Below, in pieces: positions 24,385-36,200 of a DNA stretch of 64,000 bases. Position 1 is the first letter of the stretch, and every line of letters starts with the position of its first letter. The stretch comes from Carnegiea gigantea (Eukaryota; Streptophyta; Magnoliopsida; Caryophyllales; Cactaceae), in assembly GCA_029747015.1 (NCBI GenBank), contig JAKOGI010002167.1:2501-66500 (forward strand), read 5' to 3'. Under the pieces are notes generated by a model, which ran no database searches, had not been told where the DNA came from, and saw nothing but the letters and a program-made list of their open reading frames with translations. Both the position numbers and the translations under genes were made by a program.

Positions 24385-27300
24385 TCAGGTTGTTCTAATT
24401 AAGCCTAGTTCGAGTCTATTCCTTTCAAATTGTTCTCTACTCAATGCCTTTGTGAATATATCAGCAATTTGATTTTCAGTGGCACAAAAATTCATTGAGA
24501 TCACTCCCTTTTCAACATTGTCTCTCAAGAAATGATGACGAATGTCAATATGTTTTGTTCTTTTGTGTTGACATGGATTTTTGGCAATGTTAATTGCACT
24601 TGTATTGTCACAATAAATAGGAATGCATCCTATGTCAACACAAAAGTCCTTGAGTTGTTGTCTTATCCATAATAACTGAGCACAACAAGATGCAGCTGCC
24701 ACATACTCAGCTTCTGCTGTGGACAAGGCAACAGAGAGTTGTGTCTTGGTTGCCCAAGATACTAAACAAGGTCCAAGAAAGTGAGCCATACTTGAGGTGC
24801 TTTTCCTATCAACCAAGAAACCTGCGTGATCAGCATCAGCAAACCCAACAAGATCAAAGTTGCAACCTTTAGGATACCATAAGGCTAGATCAGGTGTATG
24901 TCTTAATTACCTAAAAATCCTTTTAACAGCCTTTAGATGAGTTTCTTTAGGGTTTGACTGAAAACGTGCACATAGACCAACACTAAAAACAATGTCAGGT
25001 CTACTAGCAGTTAGATATAAGAGTGACCCTATCATGCCCCTATAGGATTTCTCCTCAACTGAGGGACTACCATCATCCATTACCAACCTAGTTGAAGGAG
25101 AGATGGGAGTATCAATGGGCTTGGCTGACTCCATCCCAAAACGCTTAAGTAATTCCTTAATATACTTTTGTTGATGGATCATGGTGCCGTTTGAAGTTTG
25201 CTTGATTTGCAAGCCTAGAAAGAAATTAAGCTCACCCATCATGCTCATTTCAAACTCACTCCTCATCATTTTTGAAAATTCATTGCACAAATCATGATGA
25301 GTTGCACCAAATATGATGTCATCGACATATACTTGGACAATCAACAAATGTTCCCCCTTAGATTTTAGAAACAAGGTATTGTCTACCTTGCCTCTTGTAA
25401 AACCATTTTCTAATAAAAAGCTTGACAACCGCTCATACCAAGCTCTAGGGGCTTGTTTTAAACCATAAAGTGCTTTGTCAAGTTTGAAAACATAGTTAGG
25501 AAATTCATTACTTTCAAAACCAGGGGGTTGTTTGACATACACTTCCTCTTTAAGGTACCCATTTAGAAACGCACTTTTAACATCCATTTGATATAACTTG
25601 ATCTCCATGTGGGCTGCAAAAGCTATCAAGATTCGAATGGCTTCCATCCTTGCAACAGGTGCAAAAGTCTCTTCATAATCAATTCCCTCTTCTTGGTTGT
25701 AGCCTTGAACCACCAGCCGGGCCTTGTTCCTAGTGACTGTTCCGCACTCATCTAACTTGTTACGGAACACCCACTTGGTTCCAATGATTGTTCTATCCTC
25801 TGGCCGTGGCACAAGGTGCCATACCTTGTTTCTTTCGAACTGATGGAGTTCTTCTTGCATGGCTGTGACCCAATCTGAATCTGCAAGAGCTTCATTAATA
25901 TTCTTAGGCTCAATTTTTGAGAGAAAAGCATAGAAAGCACAGAAATTTTTAAGCCTAGATCTAGTTTGAACTCCTGCATTAATATCAGACAAAATTTGAT
26001 CAAGAGGATGTGAACTTTGGTATTTCCATGATCGTGGTGAAAGTGGGTTCACAGATATGCTCTCCATCCTAGCTGGAATACTCGGTGAAACAAGTTCAGA
26101 ACCTGTTCCCAAGCCTGTTTGGGAGCCTGTTCCTGAAATTATCTCAGAAGGGTTCGGCTGATGTTGTCCCGAACAGGGTTCCACCCTGTTTCCCCCTGTT
26201 TGGTTCACACCCTGCCTACCTTCCTGAAGAACAGCTTCAGGCCTTGATCTCTCAGGTTGATCCTTACCTGGTTCATCTTGAAGCAGCATGTCTTTTTTAA
26301 CAAGACCTAGTTCGAGGTCTTCCTCTTGTGCATCATTCTCACTTAGAGAGTTAGTTTCATCAAAAAGCACATGCACACTTTCTTCAACACACAAGGTTCT
26401 CTTATTAAACACTTTGTATGCCTTACTATGTGAGGAGTAACCGAGGAATATTGCCTCGTCACTCCTTGGATCAAATTTCCCTAAGGCATCCTTTCCATTA
26501 TTATGCACAAAACATTTACACCCAAAACTCTCAAATGCAAAATATTTGGTTTTCTTCCTTTGAGGATCTCATAAGGAGTTTTGTTAAGAACAGGTCTAAT
26601 CATGCATCTATTTATAATGTAACGTGATGTGTTTAAAGCTTCAGCCCAAAAATTTCTAGGAAGACCACTAGCAACAAGCATTGTTCTAGTCATATCCTCT
26701 AGAGTACGATTTTTGCACTCTACCACCCCGTTCTGTTGGGGTGTTCTTGGAGTTGAAAAATTATGATCAACACCATGCTCATTACAATAGTCAATAAAGC
26801 TTGAATTTTCAAATTCTGTACCATGATCAGACCTTATGCATACCAAAGAGTGTCCTACCCTCTTTTCAGTCTTTTTAATGAAAGCAAGAAATTTTTCAAA
26901 AGTTTCATCTTTAGAAGCCAAAAACAAAGTCCAAGTGAAACGAGAGTAGTCATCCACTATCACAAGCACATACCTCTTGCCACCTCGGCTCATGATCCTC
27001 ATTGGACCACATAGATCCATATGTATTAATTCAAGGGGTCGAGTAGTGCTTATACACTTTTTAGACTTAAATGAATTTTTGACTTGTTTGCCTTTGGCAC
27101 ATGCATCACATACCTTGTCATCATTGAATTTGATGGAAGGTAAGCCAACTACTAAATCTTTGGTTACAAGTTTGTTCAAAAGAGAGTGGCTTGCATGACC
27201 TAGTCTTTTGTGCCAAAGCATAACATCATCTTTTAAGGCACTCAAACAAGTCAAATTATTTTGGGGAAGAGTAGAAATACACACTTTATAAACATTTTTG

Positions 27301-28802
27301 TGTCGCTTCCCCCTCAACACAACATCTCCTGTGTTCATGTTTACAACCAAGCAACGTGTTGGAGAGAACACTACTAGGTTATCTTTGTCACACAGTTGGG
27401 ACACACTTAGCAAGTTGTGTTTTAAACCATCCATAAAATAAACATTGTCAATTGAATGGGAGAGTGACTCACCTATCTTACCTATACCGACAATTGTCCC
27501 AGATTTGCCGTTTCCAAATGCCACACTCCCTCCTTCTGATGCTGTAAGTGAGAGAAAATTGGATTTTTCACCAGTCATATGCCTCGAACACCCACTGTCA
27601 ACATACCACAGCTGCCTGTTCCCTAGACTGTTTCCTGCACTGTTTGCTGGGTTGTTTGCTGGGTTGTTCTCTCTCACTTCAGCCTTGTTCTTGAGTTGAG
27701 TCAGACTATCCGTTGACTCATCATCTGAATCAGTGTCACTCCTTGCCATGAGTGCTACATCAGCTTCCCCAGCTTCAGACCCTTCCTCATCCTCACTTGA
27801 ATCTCCCCAGGCCGCGAGCATAGCTTTTGAGAACCTTTTCGCTGAGCTGCTTACACCCTGTTTCCTCCCCTGTTTTCTGGGGTGTTCGGGTTCTTGTTCT
27901 TCCTTGTGCAGTGGGCAGTTTCTCACAATGTGGTCCAACTTACCACACTTGAAACACCCAGTGAACTGTTCCCGAGGGGTGTTACTGGCTTTGCCGAAGT
28001 CCTTCCTTTTGATGTTTTCTTTGACTTTCTTGAAGAACTTCTTAAATTTTTGAGTCATCATGGCAATCTCCTCCTCCTCAGAATCAGAATCATCTTCTAA
28101 GGCCTTTAGTGCAAGACCTCGTTCTCTCTTTGTCTCATCTTTCTGTTGAGAATATTTCCTAAGTTCATATGTTTGGAGGTTTCCAATCAGCTCATCTAGG
28201 GTGATCTTGTTCATGTCCTTAGCTTCTTGGATGGCCGTTACTTTTGCTTCCCAAGAATGAGGTAAAATTCTTAGGATCTTCCTTACCAATTCTTCGGTGG
28301 TGAAGGATTTTCCCAAGGATTTCAACTCATTCGTTATGTGAGTGAAGCGAGTGTACATGTCCATCACACTTTCCCGATCACCCATCTCGAACAGCTCATA
28401 ATTTCTCATAAGCAATTCAATCCGGGATTGCTTTACTTGATTGGTCCCTTCGTGAGCTACTTGCAAAGCATCCCAGATTTCTTTGGCCGACTCACATTCA
28501 GATATGCGAGTATATTCATCAGGACCTAGGCCAAAATATAGGAGTTTCTTGGCCTTGGCATTCTTCTCCATCATCTTGTAATCTTCAGCATTGAACTCCT
28601 TAGGCTCCTTGGGGATTGACTTTCCATCTTCAGTTGTTTTCTTAGGGATGAGTGGTCCATGCTTGATGAGCACCCACAACTCATAGTCCTCGACTCGGAT
28701 GTAGTTTTCCATCCTATTCTTCCACCAACTATAGTGTTGGCCATTAAAGTATGGCGGACGAGTTATGGATTGACCTTCGAGCATGCCTTGTGGAGTACTC
28801 AT
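24385..28802 (-). pseudogene. Copia gag-pol polyprotein, element A (nearly intact)
   Basis: Starts at the ATG at 28802 (MSTPQGMLEGQ). Domains in order: Gag (YFNGQHYSWWKNRMENYI), zinc knuckle CFKCGKLDHIVRNC, protease active site WYVDSGCSRHMTG, integrase zinc region HKRLGH and CDACAKGK, and integrase core (HMDLCGPM, SDHGTEF, NGVVECKNRTLED). RT follows (motif [12 protein letters not shown], catalytic YVDD), then RNase H (STAEAEYVA, HIDIRHHFLRD), ending at 24385. Two lesions were seen: a 1-base deletion near 26524 in the integrase tail, and a TAA at about 24911 just before the RNase H junction. The 654-bp Gag-tail segment present in element B is absent, with the join at 27683/27684 keeping the frame. 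It copies and integrates the element; few lesions suggest a young copy. Confidence 0.88.
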
Positions 28803-28846
28803 CTTCAAGGATCTCTCAAAGGTGTTAGCTTTTCAAAGGAGAACCT

Positions 28847-28858
28847 GCTCTGATACCA
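28847..28858 (-). promoter_or_regulatory. Primer-binding site, element A (tRNA-iMet type)
   Basis: TGGTATCAGAGC on the minus strand, two bases from the LTR2 boundary, is complementary to the 3' end of initiator tRNA-Met, the standard primer of plant copia elements. Confidence 0.92.
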
Positions 28859-28860
28859 CT

Positions 28861-30365
28861 TGTTGAATTAGAGAGTACACAACCAACAAGAGGGGGGTGA
28901 ATTGTGGTGTCCGATTTTCGCAAGTTGCTGACAAACAGTCTTAGACCCTGTTCTCACAGGTTGTTTCTGAGATAAGCAGAAGCGAAAATCCAACAAAATT
29001 GAATGCGGAAATAATGGACGCAGGATTTTTACGTGGAAAACACCTCTAGCCCAACTGAGGTTAAAAACCACGACCTACCTCGTGTAGGATTTAAACACTT
29101 CACTAAACGGGCTAATCACGTTACAATAGTAACACACCTTGTTACAACTTGTAACACACGTAACCTGTCTTCCCTAAGACAAGTTACCTCACGTCCAAAA
29201 TCCCTTTGATTTGGACACACACTCTACTCACTCTTGTGAAAGAAGAATGTAAAGAAAAAAGCACCCTATTACAATACTTCTCAACTAAGCTAATATAGGG
29301 TACAATGAAGTCCTAGTATGCCAACTTTGAAAGCTCAATTAATTCACTCACAAGGCTCGGTTTTCTTTTCAAACGTTTTAGCTCATGAACTCAGATTTTT
29401 TCTCTTTGAAAACCGATGTGTCCAAGATTGTAAGAAGCCGCCTTTTATAGTGCTTGGAACACAATTCATCAAATTTTTGGAAACTAAAAATCTGAAGAAT
29501 ATAGAATCCTTTACCCACAAGGGATGGAAAAACTATTTCTGAAATTTTTGGAAACTAAAATCCTAGAGAAAATAGAATCCTTTAGCTACAAGGGGTAAGG
29601 TGACATGAGCTGAAAACACTTCCTGAACCGCGTGCATAAGGCGGTGTTCTTTAGCAGCTAGCCCATGTTTTTCTCAACTACCTTATCCACTTGCCAAAAA
29701 TTGGATATTCTTTTTATTCAAAAAGATTTTGCAAATCCCTTAAGATTTTTGATAACCGTTTTTTAGGGTAAAGAATAAGATACTCCATAGAAAAATCTTT
29801 CTTGCAAATCTTTGAAGAAGCTGCTCAAAATCCAAAAGATAAAAATCGTGCAAAGCAGTTTTTCGCAGCTTATTCTGGAAACACCCTGATCGCCCTGTTT
29901 CCAGGGTTGTTCTGAAGGGTGATCCGAAATATTTTCCGAAAAGCAAAACCGTTTCCAGTGAGTGGTAAATTAAAACTTTCTAATTGGCATATTAACAAGA
30001 GTCTAAAAATATAAAACCAAATCAAATCAAGACATCTTCTTGTAACCACTAGTCATCTTGTAGAACGACTTTGCTGCAAACACTTCACAGAATATGCTTC
30101 AAACACCGCATGGAACCTGTTTGTCACAGCTGCACATATCTTATGTTTCAAACACTTCTCAGGATATGCTTCAAAACACCTCACAGAACCTGTTCCTCAC
30201 AGGTGTTCTTACATTGCTGACTTGAGTACCTGTTCTTGATAAACCATTAGTCAAGCAGTTTTAATACATTGAGAACAGCAGTAAGGTCCTGTTTGGAAAG
30301 CCTGTTTGGAGCAACAACAACAACACTTGGATTTGTTATCATCAAAACCTTTATACATTCTAACA
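28861..30365 (-). repeat. Copia LTR2, shared by elements A and B
   Basis: 1,505 bp. It serves as the 5' LTR of A (PBS at 28847-28858 adjoins it) and as the 3' LTR of B (polypurine tract at 30366 adjoins it). A single shared LTR between two full internals is the signature of LTR-LTR recombination. Confidence 0.92.
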
Positions 30366-30851
30366 AATTCCCCCTTTTTGATGATGACAAACCAAGTGAC
30401 CATATTGACTTTCAAGGACAATTGAAGTGATTAGTGCCAATTATTTATAGGACCGACAATTCAGATGAAGCAGTCAGTATCGAAAGAGTGTAAGAAATTT
30501 AACTCGTCCATGGCAAAACTAAAACAATATTGGTCATCCTATCTTCCCCCTTTTGGCATCATTAAAAAGTAGGGGCGAACAGTCAAACAGAGGGTGTTTG
30601 CTATCACCACCACTTGGGTAATGGAGGAAAGGCAACAGGCGATACACTCAAGTGTGTTGGTACGGTAATGAGATTGGCCATCCTAGTCACACACAAGCAA
30701 TTCACAACAGAAAGCAAGCAAGGCAAAGCCAATCAAAAAACAAGACAACCTGTCATTCCTGAAAAGAGTGCAACAGAGTACAAACTGATTCACCAAGAGA
30801 AGTGAGACCAGGCTATGAGAACAACAGATGGGAACAGCTCATGAGGGGTGT
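30366..30851 (-). promoter_or_regulatory. 3' untranslated region with two polypurine tracts (element B)
   Basis: Same arrangement as element A: one tract next to the LTR and a second at about 30543-30555. The sequences are almost identical to A. Confidence 0.7.
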
Positions 30852-32816
30852 TCAAGGAGCAGAAGGAGAAAATTTTACTGAAAGTGAAGAGAGAAGGGCG
30901 AGGAGATCTGCATGGCGTTTTGCATTTAGAGCTTTTTCCTCGTCCAGGGCAGCCTTTACAGCGTTAAGCTCAGTACTGAGGCGAGAGTTTTCTTCCAAAG
31001 CAGCCTCAAGCTTGGTTGAGGAACTGCCAGGAACAGGGGGACGGGGTGTTCTGGTCCCCTGTTCTGAGGCAGACCCTTCAATCAAAGCATACCCACACCC
31101 CATAAGGGTGTTACTCCCGATCTCATCAATGAACTGAGCGCCCACCTTCTTCTGCAGTGTCACCCCAAAGTGCTCAAACACACTAGTCAGAAAGAAGCCG
31201 TATCCCAGATCATGTTCCCTAGAGGTGTTTGCAATTCTTGCAATATGTCGAATCATGATGGCAGGAAGGTTAATTTGCACTTCCGTGTCCATCAGATCCA
31301 TCAAACACTGATCCATGGCATCAGCAAGATTGCGACCCTGGCCTCTGGGGATGACATTCTTGATGATAAACCAAAATAGCAATTGATGGAGCGATGTCAT
31401 ATCCCCTTTCTTCACAGACTTGGGTGTTTGCAGGCTTGGTTGCTGGCTAAATTTCTGGGCGAGTTCCAGCAGCCTGGCTGTCCCTAGAATAGTCTTGTCT
31501 TCCCTCACATATATATCAAAGCCTGTGGAGGGAATCCCCAGAATGTCCCCTAATATCTTCGCATCAAAGCAAAGCTGCTTCCCATTAACAATACTTGTCA
31601 CCACTTCTTCGGTGACAGTGCAGTTGGCATAGAATTCTGCCAACTCATGTACAGAACACCCCAGTTGGGTGTTTGTAAACAACTCATACCACCCCTGTGC
31701 ATGCAGCTTCTGCAGAAACACCCCCAGTCCCTGTTCCTCAAAATATTTGACCTTTATAATTTTGCCCCTGACAACCCGTCTCTGAAGCAATTGGGTCAGT
31801 TTGGCTGAGATTGCAGACAGTTTAGATTTCTTGGCTTGTTTAGGTTGGGGCTCAGTAGGAGGGTCTTGGGTGGAGGCGTGTTTGAGGAAGGCTTTTCTCT
31901 TGGGAGTTTTGAGGGGTGATGGTTTTGGTATAGGAAGAGGCTTATCCTCTGAGGACTCTGAGAATACGGGCGTGCCCTGTTTGAAGGCAGTGTTCTCAGT
32001 GTCGCTATCTGATGAAGGCTCAGAGGAGGAATCAATCTCCTCAATAACAGGGGCTGACTGTTTGGCAGGACGAGGAGTGGAGTGAAAAGCTATTCGGGCT
32101 GATTTTCTTGTGGGTCTGTTTGTGGGTTTGGCCGAAGAGGGATTTGTGGTTTTGGTTTGACAGGGGGTTCACTTTTTGAGGGCGCTTCAGTCTGGCCGCT
32201 TTTAGGCCTTGATGGTGGTCGTGTTCTTGGCATTCTAATACGCCTAGCCACAATTTTGTATCGTTTACGTTTCTCACCGGTTGGTGGTACCTGTATGGCT
32301 TGTTCAGGCTTCACAGGAGACTCCTCCATTTGACCACTACTTCCCTCTTCTTCTTTTGACAAATCCTCCCCTAGGTCATCCCTAAAAACTTCAGGCCCTG
32401 TTTCTGACCCTGTTTCCTGCTCAGGAAACAGCCCAAACGAATTGATGTCATCTAACCCATGGTCCAACAGAAAGAGTTCATCTAAAGCCCCAATTTCTCT
32501 TTCAGATGCCCCAACAAGTTCTTGGGGTTGACATGCGCCTGTTTCACCAAACAAAATCAATTCCCACCCAAATTTGTACGGGATGTCTTCCAATTTCAAA
32601 TTCACTGTTCTAAGGTCGATACTTTTCAAAAACCCAAAGGTTTATAGGCAATGGGTCGAGGAGGTTCAGTATTTTTACCTTCCATGAGGGCCGTCAGAAA
32701 TTATGTAGGTGCAAACAGGGCTGTGGCTGTTTTGCAAGGCTGTGCCCTGTGTCTGGTTGCCCTGGGTCAAGGTCGAGGAGCTCTCGAAGCTAATGGGGAC
32801 CGCCATTTTTCAGAGG
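30852..32816 (-). pseudogene. Third ORF after pol, element B (frameshifted)
   Basis: Homologue of the A copy. The conserved domain and coiled-coil tail are open from 31790 to 30852, and the N-terminal half is open from 32629 to 32090. A G4-to-G3 deletion near 32139 separates the two, and another 1-base deletion near 32636 breaks the extreme N-terminus. Here the codon that is TGA in A is TGG, so the A stop is a private mutation. The two copies together show that a protein of more than 600 residues was once encoded. Confidence 0.7.
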
Positions 32817-33240
32817 AAGGAGAGAGATTAGGGTTTCTTGAACAGAGTTTCAGAGAGTTTCAGTGGAGGTGAGAGATTTGAGCAAGAGAGCTTTAAAGGG
32901 AGAGAGAGACGTGCGAAATCTTTAAAAGATTTTGCCCGTTTTTGCAATGGATTTTAGCATTTATTTAGGCCGCGCATGCCTCGGGAAGAGATTAGCAGTT
33001 TTCAATTTGTTGCACACATTTAACAAACAAGTGGGGTACCTGTTCCTGATGCTTGTTCTTGAGGTTACTTGCTCGGTAACATTGGACAATAAGGGCAATC
33101 TCATTAGACCTCAACGAGTGTCAGCAAGTTGCGAACCTCACATATGCTAAACATAGCACACAAGTTGATTGCAAACAAAAATTTAACATGTTGTACCCGC
33201 CACTTTTAAATTTTGCAAACAGGGAGAGAGAACAGGTTGG
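32817..33240 (-). other. Spacer between pol and third ORF, element B
   Basis: Counterpart of 23951-24384 in A, non-coding, with few differences. Confidence 0.5.
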
Positions 33241-36200
33241 TCAGGTTGTTCTAATTAAGCCTAGTTCGAGTCTATTCTTTTCACATTGTTCTCTACTCAA
33301 TGCCTTTGTGAATATATCAACAATTTGATTTTTAGTGGCACAAAAATTCATCGAGATCACTCCCTTTTCAACATTGTCTCTCAAGAAATGATGACGAATG
33401 TCAATATGTTTTGTTCTTTTGTGTTGACATGGATTTTTGGCAATGTTAATTGCACTTGTATTGTCACAATAAATAGGAATGCATCCTATGTTAACACAAA
33501 AGTCCTTGAGTTGTTGTCTTATCCATAATAACTAAGCACAACAAGATGCAGCTGCCACATACTCAGCTTCTGCTGTGGACAAGGCAACAGAAAGTTGTTT
33601 CTTGGTTGCCCAAGATACCAAACAAGGTCCAAGAAAGTGAGCCATACCTGAGGTGCATTTCCTATCAACCAAGAAACACTTCCTCTTTAAGGTACCCATT
33701 TAGAAACGCACTTTTAATATCCATTTGATATAACTTGATCTCCATGTGGGCTGCAAAAGCTATCAAGATTCGAATGGCTTCCATCCTTGCAACAGGTGCA
33801 AAAGTCTCTTCATAATCAATTCCTCTTCTTGGTTGTAGCCTTGAACCACCAGCCGGGCCTTGTTCCTAGTGACTGTTCCGCACTCATCTAGCTTGTTACA
33901 GAACACCCACTTGGTTCCAATGATTGTTCTATCCTCTGGCCGTGGCACAAGGTGCCATACCTTGTTTCTTTCGAACTGATGGAGTTCTTCTTGCATGGCT
34001 GTGACCCAATCTGAATCTGCAAGAGCTTCATTAATATTCTTAGGCTCAATTTTTGAGAGAAAAGCATAGAAAGCACAGAAATTTTTAAGCCTAGATCTAG
34101 TTTGAACTCCTGCATTAATATCAGACAAAATTTGATCAAGAGGATGTGAACTTTGGTATTTCCATGATCGTGGTGAAAGTGGGTTCACAGATATGCTCTC
34201 CATCCTAGCTGGAATACTTGGTGAAACAAGTTCAGGACCTGTTCCCAAGCCTGTTTGGGAGCCTGTTCCTGAAATTATCTCAAAAAGGTTCGACTGATGG
34301 TGTCCCGAACAGGGTTCCACCCTGTTTCCCCCTGTTTGGTTCACACCCTGCCTACCTTCCTGAAGAACAGCTTCAGGCCTTGATCTCTCAGATTGATCCT
34401 TACCTGGTTCATCTTGAAGCAGCATGTCTTTTTTTTAACAAGACCTAGTTCGAGGTCTTCCTCCTGTGCATCATTCTCACTTAGAGAGTTAGTTTCATCA
34501 AAAAGCACATGCACACTTTCTTCAACACACAAGGTTCTCTTATTAAACACTTTGTATGCCTTACTATGTGAGGAGTAACCGAGGAATATTGCCTCGTCAC
34601 TCCTTGGATCAAATTTCCCTAAGGCATCCTTTCTATTATTATGCACAAAACATTTACACCCAAAAACTCTCAAATGCAAAATATTTGGTTTTCTTCCTTT
34701 GAGGATCTCATAAGGAGTTTTGTTAAGAACAGGTCTAATCATGCATCTATTTATAATGTAACATGATGTGTTTAAAGCTTCAGCCCAAAAATTTCTAGGA
34801 AGACCACTAGCAACAAGCATTGTTCTAGTCATGTCCTCTAGAGTACGATTTTTGCGCTCTACCACCCCGTTCTGTTGGGGTGTTCTTGGAGCTGAAAAAT
34901 TATGATCAACACCATGCTCATTACAATAGTCAATAAAGCTCGAATTTTCAAATTCTGTACCATGGTCAGACCTTATGCATACCAAAGAGTGTCCTACCCT
35001 CTTTTCAGTCTTTTTAATGAAAGCAAGAAATTTTTCAAAAGTTTCATCTTTAGAAGCCAAAAACAAAGTCCAAGTGAAACGAGAGTAGTCATCCACTATC
35101 ACAAGCACATACCTCTTGCCACCTCGGCTCATGATCCTCATTGGACCACATAGATCCATATGTATTAATTCAAGGGGTCGAGTAGTGCTTATACACTTTT
35201 TAGACTTAAATGAATTTTTGACTTGTTTGCCTTTGGCACATACATCACATACCTTGTCATCATTGAATTTGATGGAAGGTAAGCCAACTACTAAATCTTT
35301 GGTTACAAGTTTGTTCAAAAGAGAGTGGCTTGCATGACCTAGTCTTTTGTGCCAAAGCATAACATCATCTTTTAAGGCACTCAAACAAGTCAAATTATTT
35401 TGGGGAAGAGTAGAAATACACACTTTATAAACATTTTTGTGTCGCTTCCCCTCAACACAACATCTCCTGTGTTCATGTTTACAACCAAGCAACGTGTTGG
35501 AGAGAACACTACTAGGTTGTCTTTGTCACACAGTTGGGACACACTTAGCAAGTTGTGTTTTAAACCATCCACAAAATAAACATTGTCAATTGAATGGGAG
35601 AGTGACTCACCTATCTTACCTATACCGACAATTGTCCCAGATTTGCCGTTTCCAAATGCTACACTCCCTCCTTCTGATGCTGTAAGTGAGAGAAAATTGG
35701 ATTTTTCACCAGTCATATGCCTCGAACACCCACTGTCAACATACCACAGCTGCCTGTTCCCTAGACTGTTTCCTGCACTGTTTGCTGGGTTGTTTGCTGG
35801 GTTGTTCTCTCTCACTTCAGCCTGCAAAACAAATCAAGGGTTAGTTTTGGGAACCCAGATCCACTTGGGTCCCATTCCTTTAGACGTGTAAATCTCATCT
35901 TTCCTAACCCACATTTGTTTTACATGCACTGAGTTCTTTTTAATGGCATACTTTCTTATAGGACAAGCATATCGATAATGCCCCGTTTTACCACAATGAA
36001 AACAAACAATATTTTCAGGTAATCCCACATATTTGTTATTCACTGGGTAGGTCATCTTAGGCACAAAACCTAGTCCTCTTCTATTTTGACTATGATGAGT
36101 GTTTAACCATTCCAACGCCCTTGAGGACCTGTTCCAGAGCTTGTTTGTGGCAAGGTCCGATTCTAAGTGTTTTATTTTTTCAAGCAAGTTTCTGTTTTCT

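Noticed and set aside
27683..27684. Element A's missing 654 bp as an ordinary deletion
   Set aside because: Not fully excluded: a 3-base AGG microhomology exists. Ranked below splicing because the breakpoints coincide with consensus splice sites, a CTAAC branch site is in place and the frame is kept.
28847..28858. Possible tRNA gene or fragment
   Set aside because: The 12-base match to tRNA-iMet (and the 18-base tRNA-Asp matches elsewhere) are primer-binding sites at LTR edges. No cloverleaf is present.
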